A stretch of DNA of 64,000 nucleotides from NCBI GenBank assembly GCA_020630775.1, contig JAHDIN010000005.1:25463-89462 (forward strand). The letters run 5' to 3'. A program made the translations under genes and the position numbers. Below the pieces are notes generated by a model. That model had not been told where the DNA came from. It made no database searches and saw only the letters and a list, made by a program, of their open reading frames with translations. Positions 53,983-62,287 of this stretch are shown here, in pieces (position 1 is the first letter of the stretch; every line of letters starts with the position of its first letter). Origin of the DNA: Saprospiraceae bacterium. Lineage in GTDB: Bacteria; Bacteroidota; Bacteroidia; Chitinophagales; Saprospiraceae.

Positions 53983-55189
53983 ATAGGGCTATATCTTTTG
54001 CTTTACTTAAGCTGATGCTAGGTGCATCTGAAAAATTTTCAACTTTTCCTTTCACACAGACTGCTTGATTTATAAATCTTGTTTTAAGGTCAGATTCGAA
54101 GTTTACAAGATTTTCTTTACGCACAAAAATTGAAAATATCTGATTAGGAAATTGTTTATCAACATTCATCCAAAGGTGTCCTTTTCTAGAAAAACGCGTA
54201 GCTACAACTTGTCCACATACCGTAGTTTCTTTTCCAATTCTTTTGCCTGCTTGAATGGTGTTGAAGCATCCTTTAGGTAAGTCTTCTATTGCTATAGGCT
54301 CATGGTCTCCAGATGCAATATGTTTAAACCAAGACTTTTTATCAATTTTTGACTCTATTGATTCTGAAATGTTTTTGAACAAATTCAAGCCTGAAATTGC
54401 TTCTATGCTGTCTACAGTTTGGGCATAATGCTCCAAAGGATATTCTTGTAAATCATTAGCCATAAGAAAACCAATAGCTCTTTTATTGATCGGGTCATAA
54501 GCAACTTTAGCAAATTGATTGGGGATCGAGACTTTATTTATGGACCGTTCAATTTTATTTAAATCACTTTTTAATATTGGAAGCGTAACAATGTAAAGCG
54601 GTGTGTTTTCTTCACTTACATATTTTCTAAGATAAGATTCTAATTCAGCCCACTTTTCACGATTGAACTCAGGAAGTTGCGGCGACATGTTTGAATAATA
54701 GTAACTCTCAGATAAAGCTTGTGGGGACCATCGAAAATCAGCACTTGGTGCCAAGTGTCCTCGATCATAACCAAAGCCATCATATTCTACTATGCCATTT
54801 TCTAGAGTGTCAGTCAAAAAATAATCTTCTTGAATAGCAGTACCTGTGGTAACTTTAGGATCGATTCTAAAATCATTAGATCTAAATGCTTTGCCATCTT
54901 TTACGTCAGGTAAAATAATATGGCTCACCCATCTAGCTTGTTCATGTTCTTCTGCATAGCAAAGAATCATTGCAGCGTGCTCTATGTAATTGTCCGAGGG
55001 CAAACCAATGATTTTTAGATCCTTTATAATCTTTGTATGTTTTAAGTCGACGATCTGCTTATCTATTTTCTTGATTTGTGTTTGAAGTTCGGATTTCTGA
55101 TTTTCAAGGATTTTAATTTCACCTTTTATAGATTGAGCGAAGTTGTAATTAGAAATACATATTAGAAGGAATAGCTTAAACAATTTCAT
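53972..55189 (-). CDS. DNA/RNA non-specific endonuclease fused to an OB-fold domain
   Basis: A 405-residue exported nuclease: signal peptide, a coiled-coil (about 22-55, ILENQKSELQTQIKKIDKQIVDLK), a NUC1/Endonuclease_NS domain with DRGH at 142-145 (catalytic H145) and SNMSPQLPEFN (metal-binding region, N177), then a C-terminal OB-like domain (about 310-400, ETTVCGQVVATRF ... QAVCVKGKVENF). The OB-fold is often nucleic-acid binding, and here probably raises affinity for substrate. Likely role: scavenging of external DNA/RNA. A TAATTTTG box at 55208-55215 lies 18 bases upstream. Confidence 0.87.
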   Translation of the reverse strand: MKLFKLFLLICISNYNFAQSIKGEIKILENQKSELQTQIKKIDKQIVDLKHTKIIKDLKIIGLPSDNYIEHAAMILCYAEEHEQARWVSHIILPDVKDGKAFRSNDFRIDPKVTTGTAIQEDYFLTDTLENGIVEYDGFGYDRGHLAPSADFRWSPQALSESYYYSNMSPQLPEFNREKWAELESYLRKYVSEENTPLYIVTLPILKSDLNKIERSINKVSIPNQFAKVAYDPINKRAIGFLMANDLQEYPLEHYAQTVDSIEAISGLNLFKNISESIESKIDKKSWFKHIASGDHEPIAIEDLPKGCFNTIQAGKRIGKETTVCGQVVATRFSRKGHLWMNVDKQFPNQIFSIFVRKENLVNFESDLKTRFINQAVCVKGKVENFSDAPSISLSKAKDIALFKR

Positions 55190-55207
55190 ACCTCATAAAC
55201 TTAATAC

Positions 55208-55215
55208 CAAAATTA
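55208..55215 (-). promoter_or_regulatory. Candidate -7 box for the endonuclease gene
   Basis: TAATTTTG, an exact TAnnTTTG match, 18 bases before the ATG. Confidence 0.4.
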
Positions 55216-55335
55216 ATGTTTGCCAATGTTAGATGTAAGTATAACGATCAGATTTTTATTTGATAATACAAGACTTTTGATAATTATATCATAAAAGAAT
55301 TATTAAACGTCTTCTCTTAAGAATCTGCCAGTTTT

Positions 55336-55343
55336 TATATTTG
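55336..55343 (+). promoter_or_regulatory. Candidate -7 box for the type B T9SS cargo gene
   Basis: TATATTTG, an exact TAnnTTTG match, ends 5 bases before the ATG at 55349, implying a nearly leaderless transcript. Confidence 0.45.
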
Positions 55344-55348
55344 ATAAG

Positions 55349-56542
55349 ATGCATAAATCCTACATAGTATCGTTCCTATTGGTGTTGTCTATTGTTACCA
55401 ACAATTATTCAAGTTTTGGAAAGCTTACTGCAAAGGATGTTGTTGCAAATGATGTCGTCCATATTATTTCTGATACCTTATGCGGCGAAGATTTCTTAGT
55501 GATTGATGGCCAAAGGTATGATGCAGCTAATCCAACAGATACCTTGCTTTTTCCTGGTGCAGGTGTAAATGGTTGTGATAGTCTTGTTTATATCAATTTG
55601 CTATTCAAACCCCATGTAGAGGTCATTGATAATCGAAGTTTTTGCGAATTTGAAAATGTCCTCATCGGTAATAGAACCTTCAATGCACAATTTCCATCTG
55701 GAGAAGTTTTGTTGACAAATGAATTTGGTTGCGATAGTCTGATTATTGTTGATTTATCGTTTGACCCATTGGAAATCGAATATGAGATTACTAATTGTCC
55801 AGGCCAGCAAATGAGTGACTTTACTTTATTGGCACTCAATGGAACAGAACCTCCAGTCGGTCTAGGTTTTGTTAATTCTGGTGCTGGTTCTGCAACGGCG
55901 TATTTTGTAACTGAGTTGCCTTACACGGTAAGTGTCTTTGCAGGAATGAATCAAGTGACCGTTTCGAATGCTAATTGTGCGTGGCTGGATGTAATAGATA
56001 TTCCAGCGCCTCCAAGTCCAGTTGTAGATATTGTGTCTAATAGTCTTGGCGATGGTCTATATGAATTAAGTGTGAGTACGCCACTTAGTTTTAGTTCTAT
56101 CGAATGGATTGGAGAAGCCACATTCAGTTGCAGTGGATGTTTGGAAACATCTGCCCAAGTATTTGATGATCAAGTGGTTGAATTGATTTTAATCGATCCA
56201 GATGGTTGTGTCACTCAAAGGTCGGTTGAGCTATCATTTATAAGTTCGGATCCATTTCAGCTTTATATTCCAAATATTATAAGCTTGTCAGCTCCTTCTA
56301 ATTCTGTGTTTTTTATTCAAAGCTTTGAAGATCATCTAATGGGTTCTTTAGAAATATATGATGCATGGGGAAACCTCGTATTTGCCGATTATGATTTTAT
56401 GACCAATGATAAGGCGTTAGGATGGAATGGCACTTATCAAAATCGATGGGTAGGGCAGGGTGTGTACACTTATTGTTTAAAATACTTTAAGGGCAATGGT
56501 GATGAAGAGGTTGAATGTGGGTCTCTGACTATGATTAAATAA
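55349..56542 (+). CDS. T9SS type B (CHU_C) cargo protein
   Basis: A 397-residue secreted protein: signal peptide (to about 25), two short repeats with a C-D-S-L motif (GCDSLVYINL, GCDSLIIVDL), a beta-sandwich region, and the C-terminal type B sorting domain (about 300-397): YIPNIISLSAPSNSVFFI, LEIYDAWGNLVF, LGWNGTYQNRWVGQGVYTY. The type B domain requires a PorP/SprF partner, and one is encoded at 39646-40695. The repeats resemble those in adhesin-like surface proteins; the chain is short for this class. Confidence 0.88.
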   Translation: MHKSYIVSFLLVLSIVTNNYSSFGKLTAKDVVANDVVHIISDTLCGEDFLVIDGQRYDAANPTDTLLFPGAGVNGCDSLVYINLLFKPHVEVIDNRSFCEFENVLIGNRTFNAQFPSGEVLLTNEFGCDSLIIVDLSFDPLEIEYEITNCPGQQMSDFTLLALNGTEPPVGLGFVNSGAGSATAYFVTELPYTVSVFAGMNQVTVSNANCAWLDVIDIPAPPSPVVDIVSNSLGDGLYELSVSTPLSFSSIEWIGEATFSCSGCLETSAQVFDDQVVELILIDPDGCVTQRSVELSFISSDPFQLYIPNIISLSAPSNSVFFIQSFEDHLMGSLEIYDAWGNLVFADYDFMTNDKALGWNGTYQNRWVGQGVYTYCLKYFKGNGDEEVECGSLTMIK

Positions 56543-56546
56543 AAAA

Positions 56547-56576
56547 AAGATGCCCAAAACTTCATTTGAGCATCTT
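56547..56576 (+). terminator. Terminator after the type B cargo gene
   Basis: AAGATGCCCAAA and TTTGAGCATCTT form a 12-position stem with one mismatch around a 6-nt loop, preceded by an A run from the stop codon. It lies between convergent genes and may act for both. Confidence 0.7.
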
Positions 56577-56608
56577 AAAGTAATAGTAAAATTTACTTTT
56601 TGTATTTC

Positions 56609-57574
56609 TTAAGGTAGCATTACTGTATCAATAGCATGTACGACACCGTTAGATCCTTGTACATCTAAAATAATTATGCCTACCTCTTGAATTGAACTTG
56701 TCATAATTTTTGGGCCATTCGACAAATCGATTGTTGCAGTATCATCACTGAACATGGTTACTTCTTGACCATCAACCAAATCTGTTGATCTTACATTAGC
56801 ACCACCCACTACGTGGTATTTTAAGACAGCATCTAAAGTTTCAATTGGAATGTCAATTAGTGAATTCCAATCTGCATTAGAATCAAGTAATGCTTGAAAT
56901 GCATCATTTGTTGGTGCAAAAACAGTAAATGGACCTTCTCCTGATAATAATCCAACAAAGTCTGTTGTATGTCTATCGTCAGTTAATGCAGCAACTAAAG
57001 TTGAAAAAGCACCATTGTTTAATGCTAGATTAACCACATTTGGTGGTAACATAACTCTATCAATTTTGTGAATGATACCGTTTGAAGCTTCAATGTCTGT
57101 AGCCGTTGGAATAGCATCACCATTGAATGTCACCCCACCATCTACATTAACTTGTAGAGATATGGCCTCTCCTAAACTTCCTGTGTTTAATGTATTAACA
57201 TATGTGTTGCTTAAGTCTGCAGCTTCGATTCTGCTTGGAACAACATGGAATAATAAAACTTGACTCAATACATCATTAGGGATATCACTTAATACATTCC
57301 AATCAGGATTAGAATCCAAAAGTGCTACGAAAGCTGCGTTTGATGGTGCGAAGACTGTAAATGGACCTTCTGCAGATAACGCGTTAACCAAATTTGCTGA
57401 TGTAAGTGCTTCAACAAGTATACTTAAATCACTATCTGATACAGCTATGTCAACGATACTCTCTTCCATTTGAGTCACTTCTGGTTCATCATCATCGCCA
57501 CATGCTACAAATGTGCTTACTGTTAGTATTAATGCGAATGCATAGAAAAATGGAATACTTTTTAAATAGTTCAT
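56609..57574 (-). CDS. Lipoprotein with two fasciclin (FAS1) domains
   Basis: A 321-residue lipoprotein: lipobox with C25 (STFVACGDDDE), then two FAS1 domains (about 40-180 and 180-321). Each has the H1/H2 blocks: GPFTVFAPSNAAFVALL with VLLFHVV in the first, and GPFTVFAPTNDAFQALL with VLKYHVV in the second. FAS1 proteins mediate surface adhesion or carbohydrate binding. The DDDEPE stretch after the cysteine is a typical surface-lipoprotein export signal in Bacteroidota. Confidence 0.92.
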   Translation of the reverse strand: MNYLKSIPFFYAFALILTVSTFVACGDDDEPEVTQMEESIVDIAVSDSDLSILVEALTSANLVNALSAEGPFTVFAPSNAAFVALLDSNPDWNVLSDIPNDVLSQVLLFHVVPSRIEAADLSNTYVNTLNTGSLGEAISLQVNVDGGVTFNGDAIPTATDIEASNGIIHKIDRVMLPPNVVNLALNNGAFSTLVAALTDDRHTTDFVGLLSGEGPFTVFAPTNDAFQALLDSNADWNSLIDIPIETLDAVLKYHVVGGANVRSTDLVDGQEVTMFSDDTATIDLSNGPKIMTSSIQEVGIIILDVQGSNGVVHAIDTVMLP

Positions 57575-57851
57575 AATCTAATTTTTAAATCATTTGGAAA
57601 TGCCTACTTCAGTTTATAGTCTTATTCAGCTTGTTTCGACTAGGATTTGAATGTTTATCGATTATGATGTGCGTGTAGTAGTTGAAAGGTTGCTTTGGTT
57701 AGTCCAATAGGGCGTTAAAGTATCCAGTTATCCAAGTCTAATCACCTAATAATATTTGTATTTGCCAGTGTTTGTTGAAATAAATAAACGAAAAATATAC
57801 TCTAGGTTAAATATATTTTGAATTTGGCATTAAAATTAATTATAAGTTTTT
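57575..57851. other. Gap before the GntR gene, nothing else recognised
   Basis: AT-rich sequence without a convincing gene, repeat or hairpin. The rightmost 60 bases before the GntR start (57852-57915) hold the promoter and operators described separately. Confidence 0.4.
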
Positions 57852-57882
57852 TTTGGTAATTCAATTATATGGCTGTATTTGG
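57852..57882 (+). promoter_or_regulatory. Candidate GntR-gene promoter (-33 TTTG, -7 TGTATTTG, 19-bp spacing)
   Basis: TTTG at 57852-57855 and TGTATTTG at 57875-57882 (one mismatch to TAnnTTTG) are separated by 19 bases, the Bacteroidota spacing. The -7 box overlaps the first operator palindrome. Confidence 0.55.
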
Positions 57883-57905
57883 TCAACCAATTTTTGGTTA
57901 ACCAA
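57879..57905. promoter_or_regulatory. Two tandem GntR-type operator palindromes
   Basis: TTGGTCAACCAA (57879-57890) and TTGGTTAACCAA (57894-57905) are perfect palindromes with 5-bp arms TTGGT/ACCAA, centres 15 bp apart. They fit the TGGT..ACCA half-sites of FadR-type GntR regulators and lie 10 bases before the GntR start, overlapping its promoter. Confidence 0.7.
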
Positions 57906-57915
57906 TTTCGAACCC

Positions 57916-58236
57916 ATGCTAGAGAATCTTCAGAAAATTACCTTAAAGAATCCTGTAGACCTTATAATATCTCAAATTCGTGATTTGATAAGCTCTGGCG
58001 CTAATAATCCTGGCGAAAAGCTTCCACCAGAACGTAAATTGGCTGAGCACCTTGGTGTCAGTAGAAGCCAAGTCCGAGAAGCTATCAACAAACTTCAATT
58101 TTATGGCATTGTTAAAGTTCAGCCCCAAAGTGGCACAACCGTAAATGGTTTAGGTATTACAGCGCTAGAAGGATTAATCACAGATATATTAGAATTAGAA
58201 AAAGTTGATTTAATTGGTCCGCCAATTTATACCTAA
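57916..58236 (+). CDS. Short GntR/FadR-type transcriptional regulator, effector domain missing
   Basis: From the ATG at 57916 the protein has 106 residues; upstream in-frame codons overlap the operators and are not taken as coding. The winged helix is clear: PGEKLPPERKLAEHLGVSR followed by SQVREAINKLQFYGIVKVQPQSGTTV. FadR-type members continue with an FCD effector domain of about 140 residues; here the chain stops after LELEKVDLIGPPIYT. No remnant of FCD is seen downstream, where a RAYT-type mobile locus begins 135 bases later. It is either a genuine HTH-only regulator or a truncated one. Operators before the start suggest autorepression. Confidence 0.8.
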   Translation: MLENLQKITLKNPVDLIISQIRDLISSGANNPGEKLPPERKLAEHLGVSRSQVREAINKLQFYGIVKVQPQSGTTVNGLGITALEGLITDILELEKVDLIGPPIYT

Positions 58237-58371
58237 CAGATTAATTTGCCAAATATTTTAAACAATAAAATTATTATTTTAGAATTAAATATGGCGAATA
58301 AGTGCGAGAGTCTAATTTTGATTGAATTTTAAATGGATATGGAAATTCTTCTATAAGTACTAATCTAAAAT

Positions 58372-58446
58372 AAAGCTTAGCTATATACAACTGTGCATGT
58401 GGTATGAGTGTATAACATCGAGGTTACAAACCTCGACGATCGGGGG
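58372..58446. repeat. 75-bp direct repeat, left copy, with REP-like palindrome
   Basis: AAAGCTTAGCTATATACAAC through the CGAGGTT-ACA-AACCTCG palindrome (58419-58435) to ACGATCGGGGG. It agrees with 59381-59455 at about 70 of 75 positions, and the two copies bracket the transposase gene. Confidence 0.88.
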
Positions 58447-58581
58447 TAAAATTTCAAAGCAAATACTAAATTGAGATGGTATAGTTTTTTTCTGTAAAAG
58501 TGTTTACCTCTGTTCCAATTTATCATAAATTATCGATAGCTTTTGGCCAGATGTCATTATTAGCATGTATTATTAATGCTC

Positions 58582-58612
58582 CCGATAGTCGAGGTTTACA
58601 ACCTCGATCCGA
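58582..58612. repeat. Inverted, diverged REP-like palindrome
   Basis: GATAGTCGAGGTTTACAACC and TCGATCCGATGC resemble the complement of the REP unit with small changes. It lies between the left direct repeat and the transposase gene, so the locus has both orientations of the palindrome. Confidence 0.65.
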
Positions 58613-58800
58613 TGCACTTGAACGTAAGCGAGAAACACTTGAAAAAGAAATAGAAAAATGCAAGAGCAAAGAAGAAGAGTTAAATAAAAGAAAGTATTAA
58701 AGTCACAAAAGAGATGAGTGTACAGCTTCGTGGCCAGAATTTGTTCACCGAAGGAAGAGACCTTGACAATCAATACTCAATAAGTAAAGAAAAAGAATAA

Positions 58801-59379
58801 ATGAATGGACATAAAATAATAAATCAAAATGCACTTCACTATATTACGCTTACGGTAGTGGGGTGGATAGATGTGTTTACAAGAAAAGTGTATAAGGATG
58901 ACCTAATAAATAGCTTACGATATTGCATAAAAGAAAAAGGACTAAATGTACACGCTTATGTTATTATGAGTAATCATATGCATGTGATACTATCAGCTAA
59001 AGAAGGCTATGTCTTATCATATATTGTAAGAGACTTTAAGAGGCATACAGCGAAGACAATCATAGAAAGGATACTGACAACAAAAGAAGAAAGTCGTAGT
59101 GAGTGGATGCTAAAGTTATTTAAATACTATGCTAAGTATAATAAAAACAATTCTAAGTATCAGTTTTGGGGCAGAGACAATAAGCCAGTGGAATTATCTT
59201 CACCAAAATGGATCAATCAGAAATTGGCATATATACATTTGAATCCGGTCAGAGCTGGGATAGTAGAAAATACAGAAGAGTACAATTATAGTAGTTCAGG
59301 AAATTATAATGGTGAAGATGGAAAATTAGAAGTTGAATTATTAGATATAGGTGTTACGGAAGGATATGTTGAGGTGTAA
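58801..59379 (+). CDS. Y1/RAYT-type transposase (IS200-like fold)
   Basis: A 192-residue protein of the PF01797-like group: a beta strand HYITLTVVGWIDVF, the metal-binding HxH motif H59-M-H61 in YVIMSNHMHVIL, and the downstream block NQKLAYIHLNPVRAGIV. These are hallmarks of REP-associated tyrosine transposases. The Tyr nucleophile is not assignable with confidence: the usual helix reads RDFKRHTAK, without Tyr. It is flanked by 75-bp direct repeats carrying the palindrome found near the IS at 3372. RAYTs nick and join single-stranded palindromic ends, so this gene is the likely source of the dispersed copies. Confidence 0.87.
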   Translation: MNGHKIINQNALHYITLTVVGWIDVFTRKVYKDDLINSLRYCIKEKGLNVHAYVIMSNHMHVILSAKEGYVLSYIVRDFKRHTAKTIIERILTTKEESRSEWMLKLFKYYAKYNKNNSKYQFWGRDNKPVELSSPKWINQKLAYIHLNPVRAGIVENTEEYNYSSSGNYNGEDGKLEVELLDIGVTEGYVEV

Positions 59380-59380
59380 A

Positions 59381-59455
59381 AAAGCTTAGCTGTGTACAAC
59401 TATGCATGTGGTATGAGTGTATGTCATCGAGGTTACAAACCTCGACGATCGGGGG
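59381..59455. repeat. 75-bp direct repeat, right copy, with REP-like palindrome
   Basis: Starts directly after the transposase stop with AAAGCTTAGCTGTGTACAAC, includes CGAGGTT-ACA-AACCTCG, and ends ACGATCGGGGG. About five substitutions from the left copy. Confidence 0.88.
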
Positions 59456-59591
59456 AGTCATTTCATCCCGTTCATACTTACCGATAACAGTATAAGAAGT
59501 GTTTAGCTCTCTTCAACTTCATCTTCAGCTTCATCTTCAACTTAATAAGCGTTCGGTATAGCCAAGCTTCTCGCCCCATAGTAATATAAAT

Positions 59592-59624
59592 AAAAAAAAC
59601 CTCCAAGCGTAAACTTGAAGGTTT
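59592..59624 (-). terminator. Terminator downstream of tRNA-Lys
   Basis: Read leftward, AAACCTTCAAG and CTTGGAGGTTT form a stem with one mismatch around a short loop, followed by a T8 run. It starts 7 bases after the tRNA 3' end. Confidence 0.8.
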
Positions 59625-59630
59625 CCAAAG

Positions 59631-59703
59631 TGACCGGTCTGGGGCTCGAACCCAGGACCCACGCCTTAAAAGGGCGTTGCTCTACCAGCTGAGCTAACCG
59701 GTC
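59631..59703 (-). tRNA. tRNA-Lys (anticodon TTT)
   Basis: Complement strand. The 7-bp acceptor GACCGGT/ACCGGTC, D arm TAGCTCAGCTGGTAGAGCA, anticodon stem ACGCC/GGCGT with loop CTTTTAA (anticodon TTT), and T arm CTGGG-TTCGAGC-CCCAG are all readable. The discriminator base is A. CCA is not encoded, so it must be added after RNase Z processing. Confidence 0.97.
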
Positions 59704-59893
59704 CCACTTTTTCTAAAAGTGATGCAAATATAGATATACTATTTGTTTAATACCTACTCAAAAACCCAATAATTCATAGATTTTTATTGTTGGTGCTATC
59801 TCGTAATCTCATTCGGTTTATGGCATGGATAATATTATATTATGCTATAAATTGGGTTTTTATAAAATAACATTTTTCATTACAAGTTAAAGC

Positions 59894-61012
59894 ATGCAAG
59901 AAGTATCAATCTTTTCTAAGATGGCCCAACTATCTCAAGCATATAATGCTGTCAATTTAGGACAAGGCTATCCGAATTTTGATTGTGATGATAGGCTTAA
60001 GTCTTTGGTTATTAAGTACTTAAATGAAGGAAAAAACCAATATGCGCCTATGGCAGGTGTACCTGAATTAAGAACATCTATTGCTCAAAAATTACTTAAG
60101 TCGTATGATATAGATGTTGACCCACACACTGAGATAACGATTACATCAGGGGCAACACAGGCCATCTTTACGATTATCAATGCTATGGTCAGAAAAGGTG
60201 ATGAAGTTATCGTCATGGAGCCAGCATATGATTCTTATGTGCCGTCCATAAAAGCGGCGGGCGGTATGCCTAAGGTTTATGAAATGGAAGCGCCCCATTT
60301 TAAAATTGATTGGAATGTGATCAAAAAGTTGATTTCGGCCCAAACGAAAATGATTATTATAAATAGTCCTCACAATCCTACAGGTTCAGTTTTGACGAAG
60401 GACGACCTAAAGGAGCTAGAATTGTTAATTGCTGAGAGAGATATTTTCATCTTGAGTGATGAAGTTTATGAGCATCTAATTTATGATGGGGTAGTGCATC
60501 AAAGTGTATTGAAATATCCTGAAATTCGCGCAAAAGCCTTTGCGGTTTTTTCCTTTGGGAAAACATTCCATAATACAGGTTGGAAAATGGGTTATGCGGT
60601 TGCACCTGAAATGTTGTCTCAAAAATTGAGGAACTTACATCAATGGAATGTTTTTAGTGTTAATTCTTTTATCCAATATGCATTGGCAGAATATCTAAAG
60701 ATGTCTAATACCTATGATGGCCTGTCCACATTTTATGAAAAAAAGAGAGACTACCTTTTAGATACTTTAGATGATTTGCCTTTTAAAAAAACTAAATCTC
60801 AAGGCACTTATTTTCAGCTGTATGACTTCAGTGATTACAGTCAAGAAAATGATTTAGATTTCTCTGAATGGCTTGTCAAAGAGCATGGTGTTGCCACTAT
60901 TCCTATTTCACCTTTTTATAGTTCTGATCGAACGTGCCAACATGTACGATTTTGTTTTGCTAAAACAGAAGTTGTTATTGATCAAGCGGCTAGTAGATTA
61001 TCTCACTTATAG
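59894..61012 (+). CDS. PLP aminotransferase, methionine aminotransferase-like (YbdL group)
   Basis: A class I/II aminotransferase of 372 residues. The PLP lysine lies in FSFGKTFHNTGWKMGYA (about 228-231), with the Asn-Pro-Thr block INSPHNPTGSVL, the DEVYEHLIYDG aspartate segment and a C-terminal CQHVRFCFAKTE arginine. The opening NLGQGYPNFD is typical of the methionine/kynurenine aminotransferase group. The most likely substrate is methionine or an aromatic amino acid. Confidence 0.9.
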   Translation: MQEVSIFSKMAQLSQAYNAVNLGQGYPNFDCDDRLKSLVIKYLNEGKNQYAPMAGVPELRTSIAQKLLKSYDIDVDPHTEITITSGATQAIFTIINAMVRKGDEVIVMEPAYDSYVPSIKAAGGMPKVYEMEAPHFKIDWNVIKKLISAQTKMIIINSPHNPTGSVLTKDDLKELELLIAERDIFILSDEVYEHLIYDGVVHQSVLKYPEIRAKAFAVFSFGKTFHNTGWKMGYAVAPEMLSQKLRNLHQWNVFSVNSFIQYALAEYLKMSNTYDGLSTFYEKKRDYLLDTLDDLPFKKTKSQGTYFQLYDFSDYSQENDLDFSEWLVKEHGVATIPISPFYSSDRTCQHVRFCFAKTEVVIDQAASRLSHL

Positions 61013-61045
61013 TAACTAGCTTGCATCAAATTCATTGCTACTGAT

Positions 61046-62287
61046 ATGATAAATAAAAGACTTGTTGGATTGTGTTTTTTGATTGGAATTGTATGCGTCG
61101 TGTTTATTGTCAATGCTTGTAAGATCAAACAACGCATTCAAAGACTTTCGAATCTAGAAAGTTTGGAGTCATATAGAACCGATTTGAATATCGAAAGTGC
61201 CTTAAGTTGTTCAGATCCAATGGCTTATGTGCCGGATGAATATTTTTTTGAAAAGCAAATTCGTATCAATATCCATTTCATGTGCTCTGAAGATAGTTTG
61301 ATTGGTTTTAGTCCAAAGAAGGGACCAGAATACATGTGGACTTTATTAAAAAACGCTAACAAGAGGCTGCTCGAGAATAAAAAAATGAATCTCCCTGAGG
61401 GTAATGAAACGCCAGCACTCAACCCTAAATATCAGTATTTGAAAACCGCAATCGCAGATGAGAGAGGTTATTTCTGGCACTATGACGATGATCTATATGG
61501 ATTTGTAAATAAGGGCAAGTATCGAAATAATTACTCAAGAGAGGTTATTGAAAAGTATGAAATTGGCGGTGATTCAATTGTTAATATTTTCGTGATGCCA
61601 CATCATAGAGATAGTTTAAAAAGCAAAAGTTATAAAACGCATGGGACAGGGATTGCTTTAGGCAATAGTTTGAAAATTGCAGGCTTGGTTGAAGATAAAA
61701 AGAAGCCATGGGCCTATGCTACTCTGTTAAATCATGAAGTGGGTCATGTATTCGGATTACGTCATTCGTGGCATGGTAACGATGGTTGTGATGATACGCC
61801 AGTACATCCCAACTGTTGGGCAGAAAGCAAAAGTAGACCAGGTTGTGAAGGTCCAATTTCAAATAATATGATGGATTATAATAATTCTCAAATGGCTATT
61901 TCTCCTTGTCAATTAGGAATTGTCCATAAATCATTAACACGTATTAAAGGTCGATATCGGAAGTTTGTGCGAGAGGACTGGTGTCAATTAGATGATACGC
62001 GATCTATTATAATATCAGACAATGTGGATTGGTATGGAGAGCGCGATGTGAGGCATAATATAATCATTGAAAATGGCGCAACATTAACGGTACATTGCCG
62101 ATTATCCATGCCACCAGCTAGCGAGATCCGGATAAAGCCTGGAGGTCAACTAATAGTCAATGATAATGGATGGATCCATTCTGATTGCGATGATTATTGG
62201 AATGGCATTATAATAGAACAAGAAGGTTCATCTAAAGGCCAATTGCAAATATCTCATGATGCTCAAATTGAAGATATTGTTTCGTAA
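61046..62287 (+). CDS. M43-like metalloprotease lipoprotein
   Basis: A 413-residue protein with a lipobox at C25 (IVNAC) and zinc motif H230-E-V-G-H234-VFGLR-H240, followed by the Met-turn NNMMDYNNSQMA. This is the pappalysin/M43 pattern. The last 110 residues form a beta-rich segment with repeating hydrophobic turns (HNIIIENGATLTVHCRL, GGQLIVNDNGWIHSD), like a small right-handed beta-helix. Membrane attachment contrasts with the soluble relative at 50822. Its 3' end overlaps the next gene by 32 bases. Confidence 0.85.
   Translation: MINKRLVGLCFLIGIVCVVFIVNACKIKQRIQRLSNLESLESYRTDLNIESALSCSDPMAYVPDEYFFEKQIRINIHFMCSEDSLIGFSPKKGPEYMWTLLKNANKRLLENKKMNLPEGNETPALNPKYQYLKTAIADERGYFWHYDDDLYGFVNKGKYRNNYSREVIEKYEIGGDSIVNIFVMPHHRDSLKSKSYKTHGTGIALGNSLKIAGLVEDKKKPWAYATLLNHEVGHVFGLRHSWHGNDGCDDTPVHPNCWAESKSRPGCEGPISNNMMDYNNSQMAISPCQLGIVHKSLTRIKGRYRKFVREDWCQLDDTRSIIISDNVDWYGERDVRHNIIIENGATLTVHCRLSMPPASEIRIKPGGQLIVNDNGWIHSDCDDYWNGIIIEQEGSSKGQLQISHDAQIEDIVS

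Noticed and set aside
58212..58228. AATTGG-TCCG-CCAATT palindrome near the 3' end of the GntR gene as a third operator
   Set aside because: It lies inside codons and its arms differ from TTGGT/ACCAA; chance is likely.
58500..58700. A 66-codon rightward frame between the left repeat and the RAYT gene
   Set aside because: It runs through the inverted palindrome copy and has low-complexity Lys/Glu text; no family resemblance. Treated as chance.
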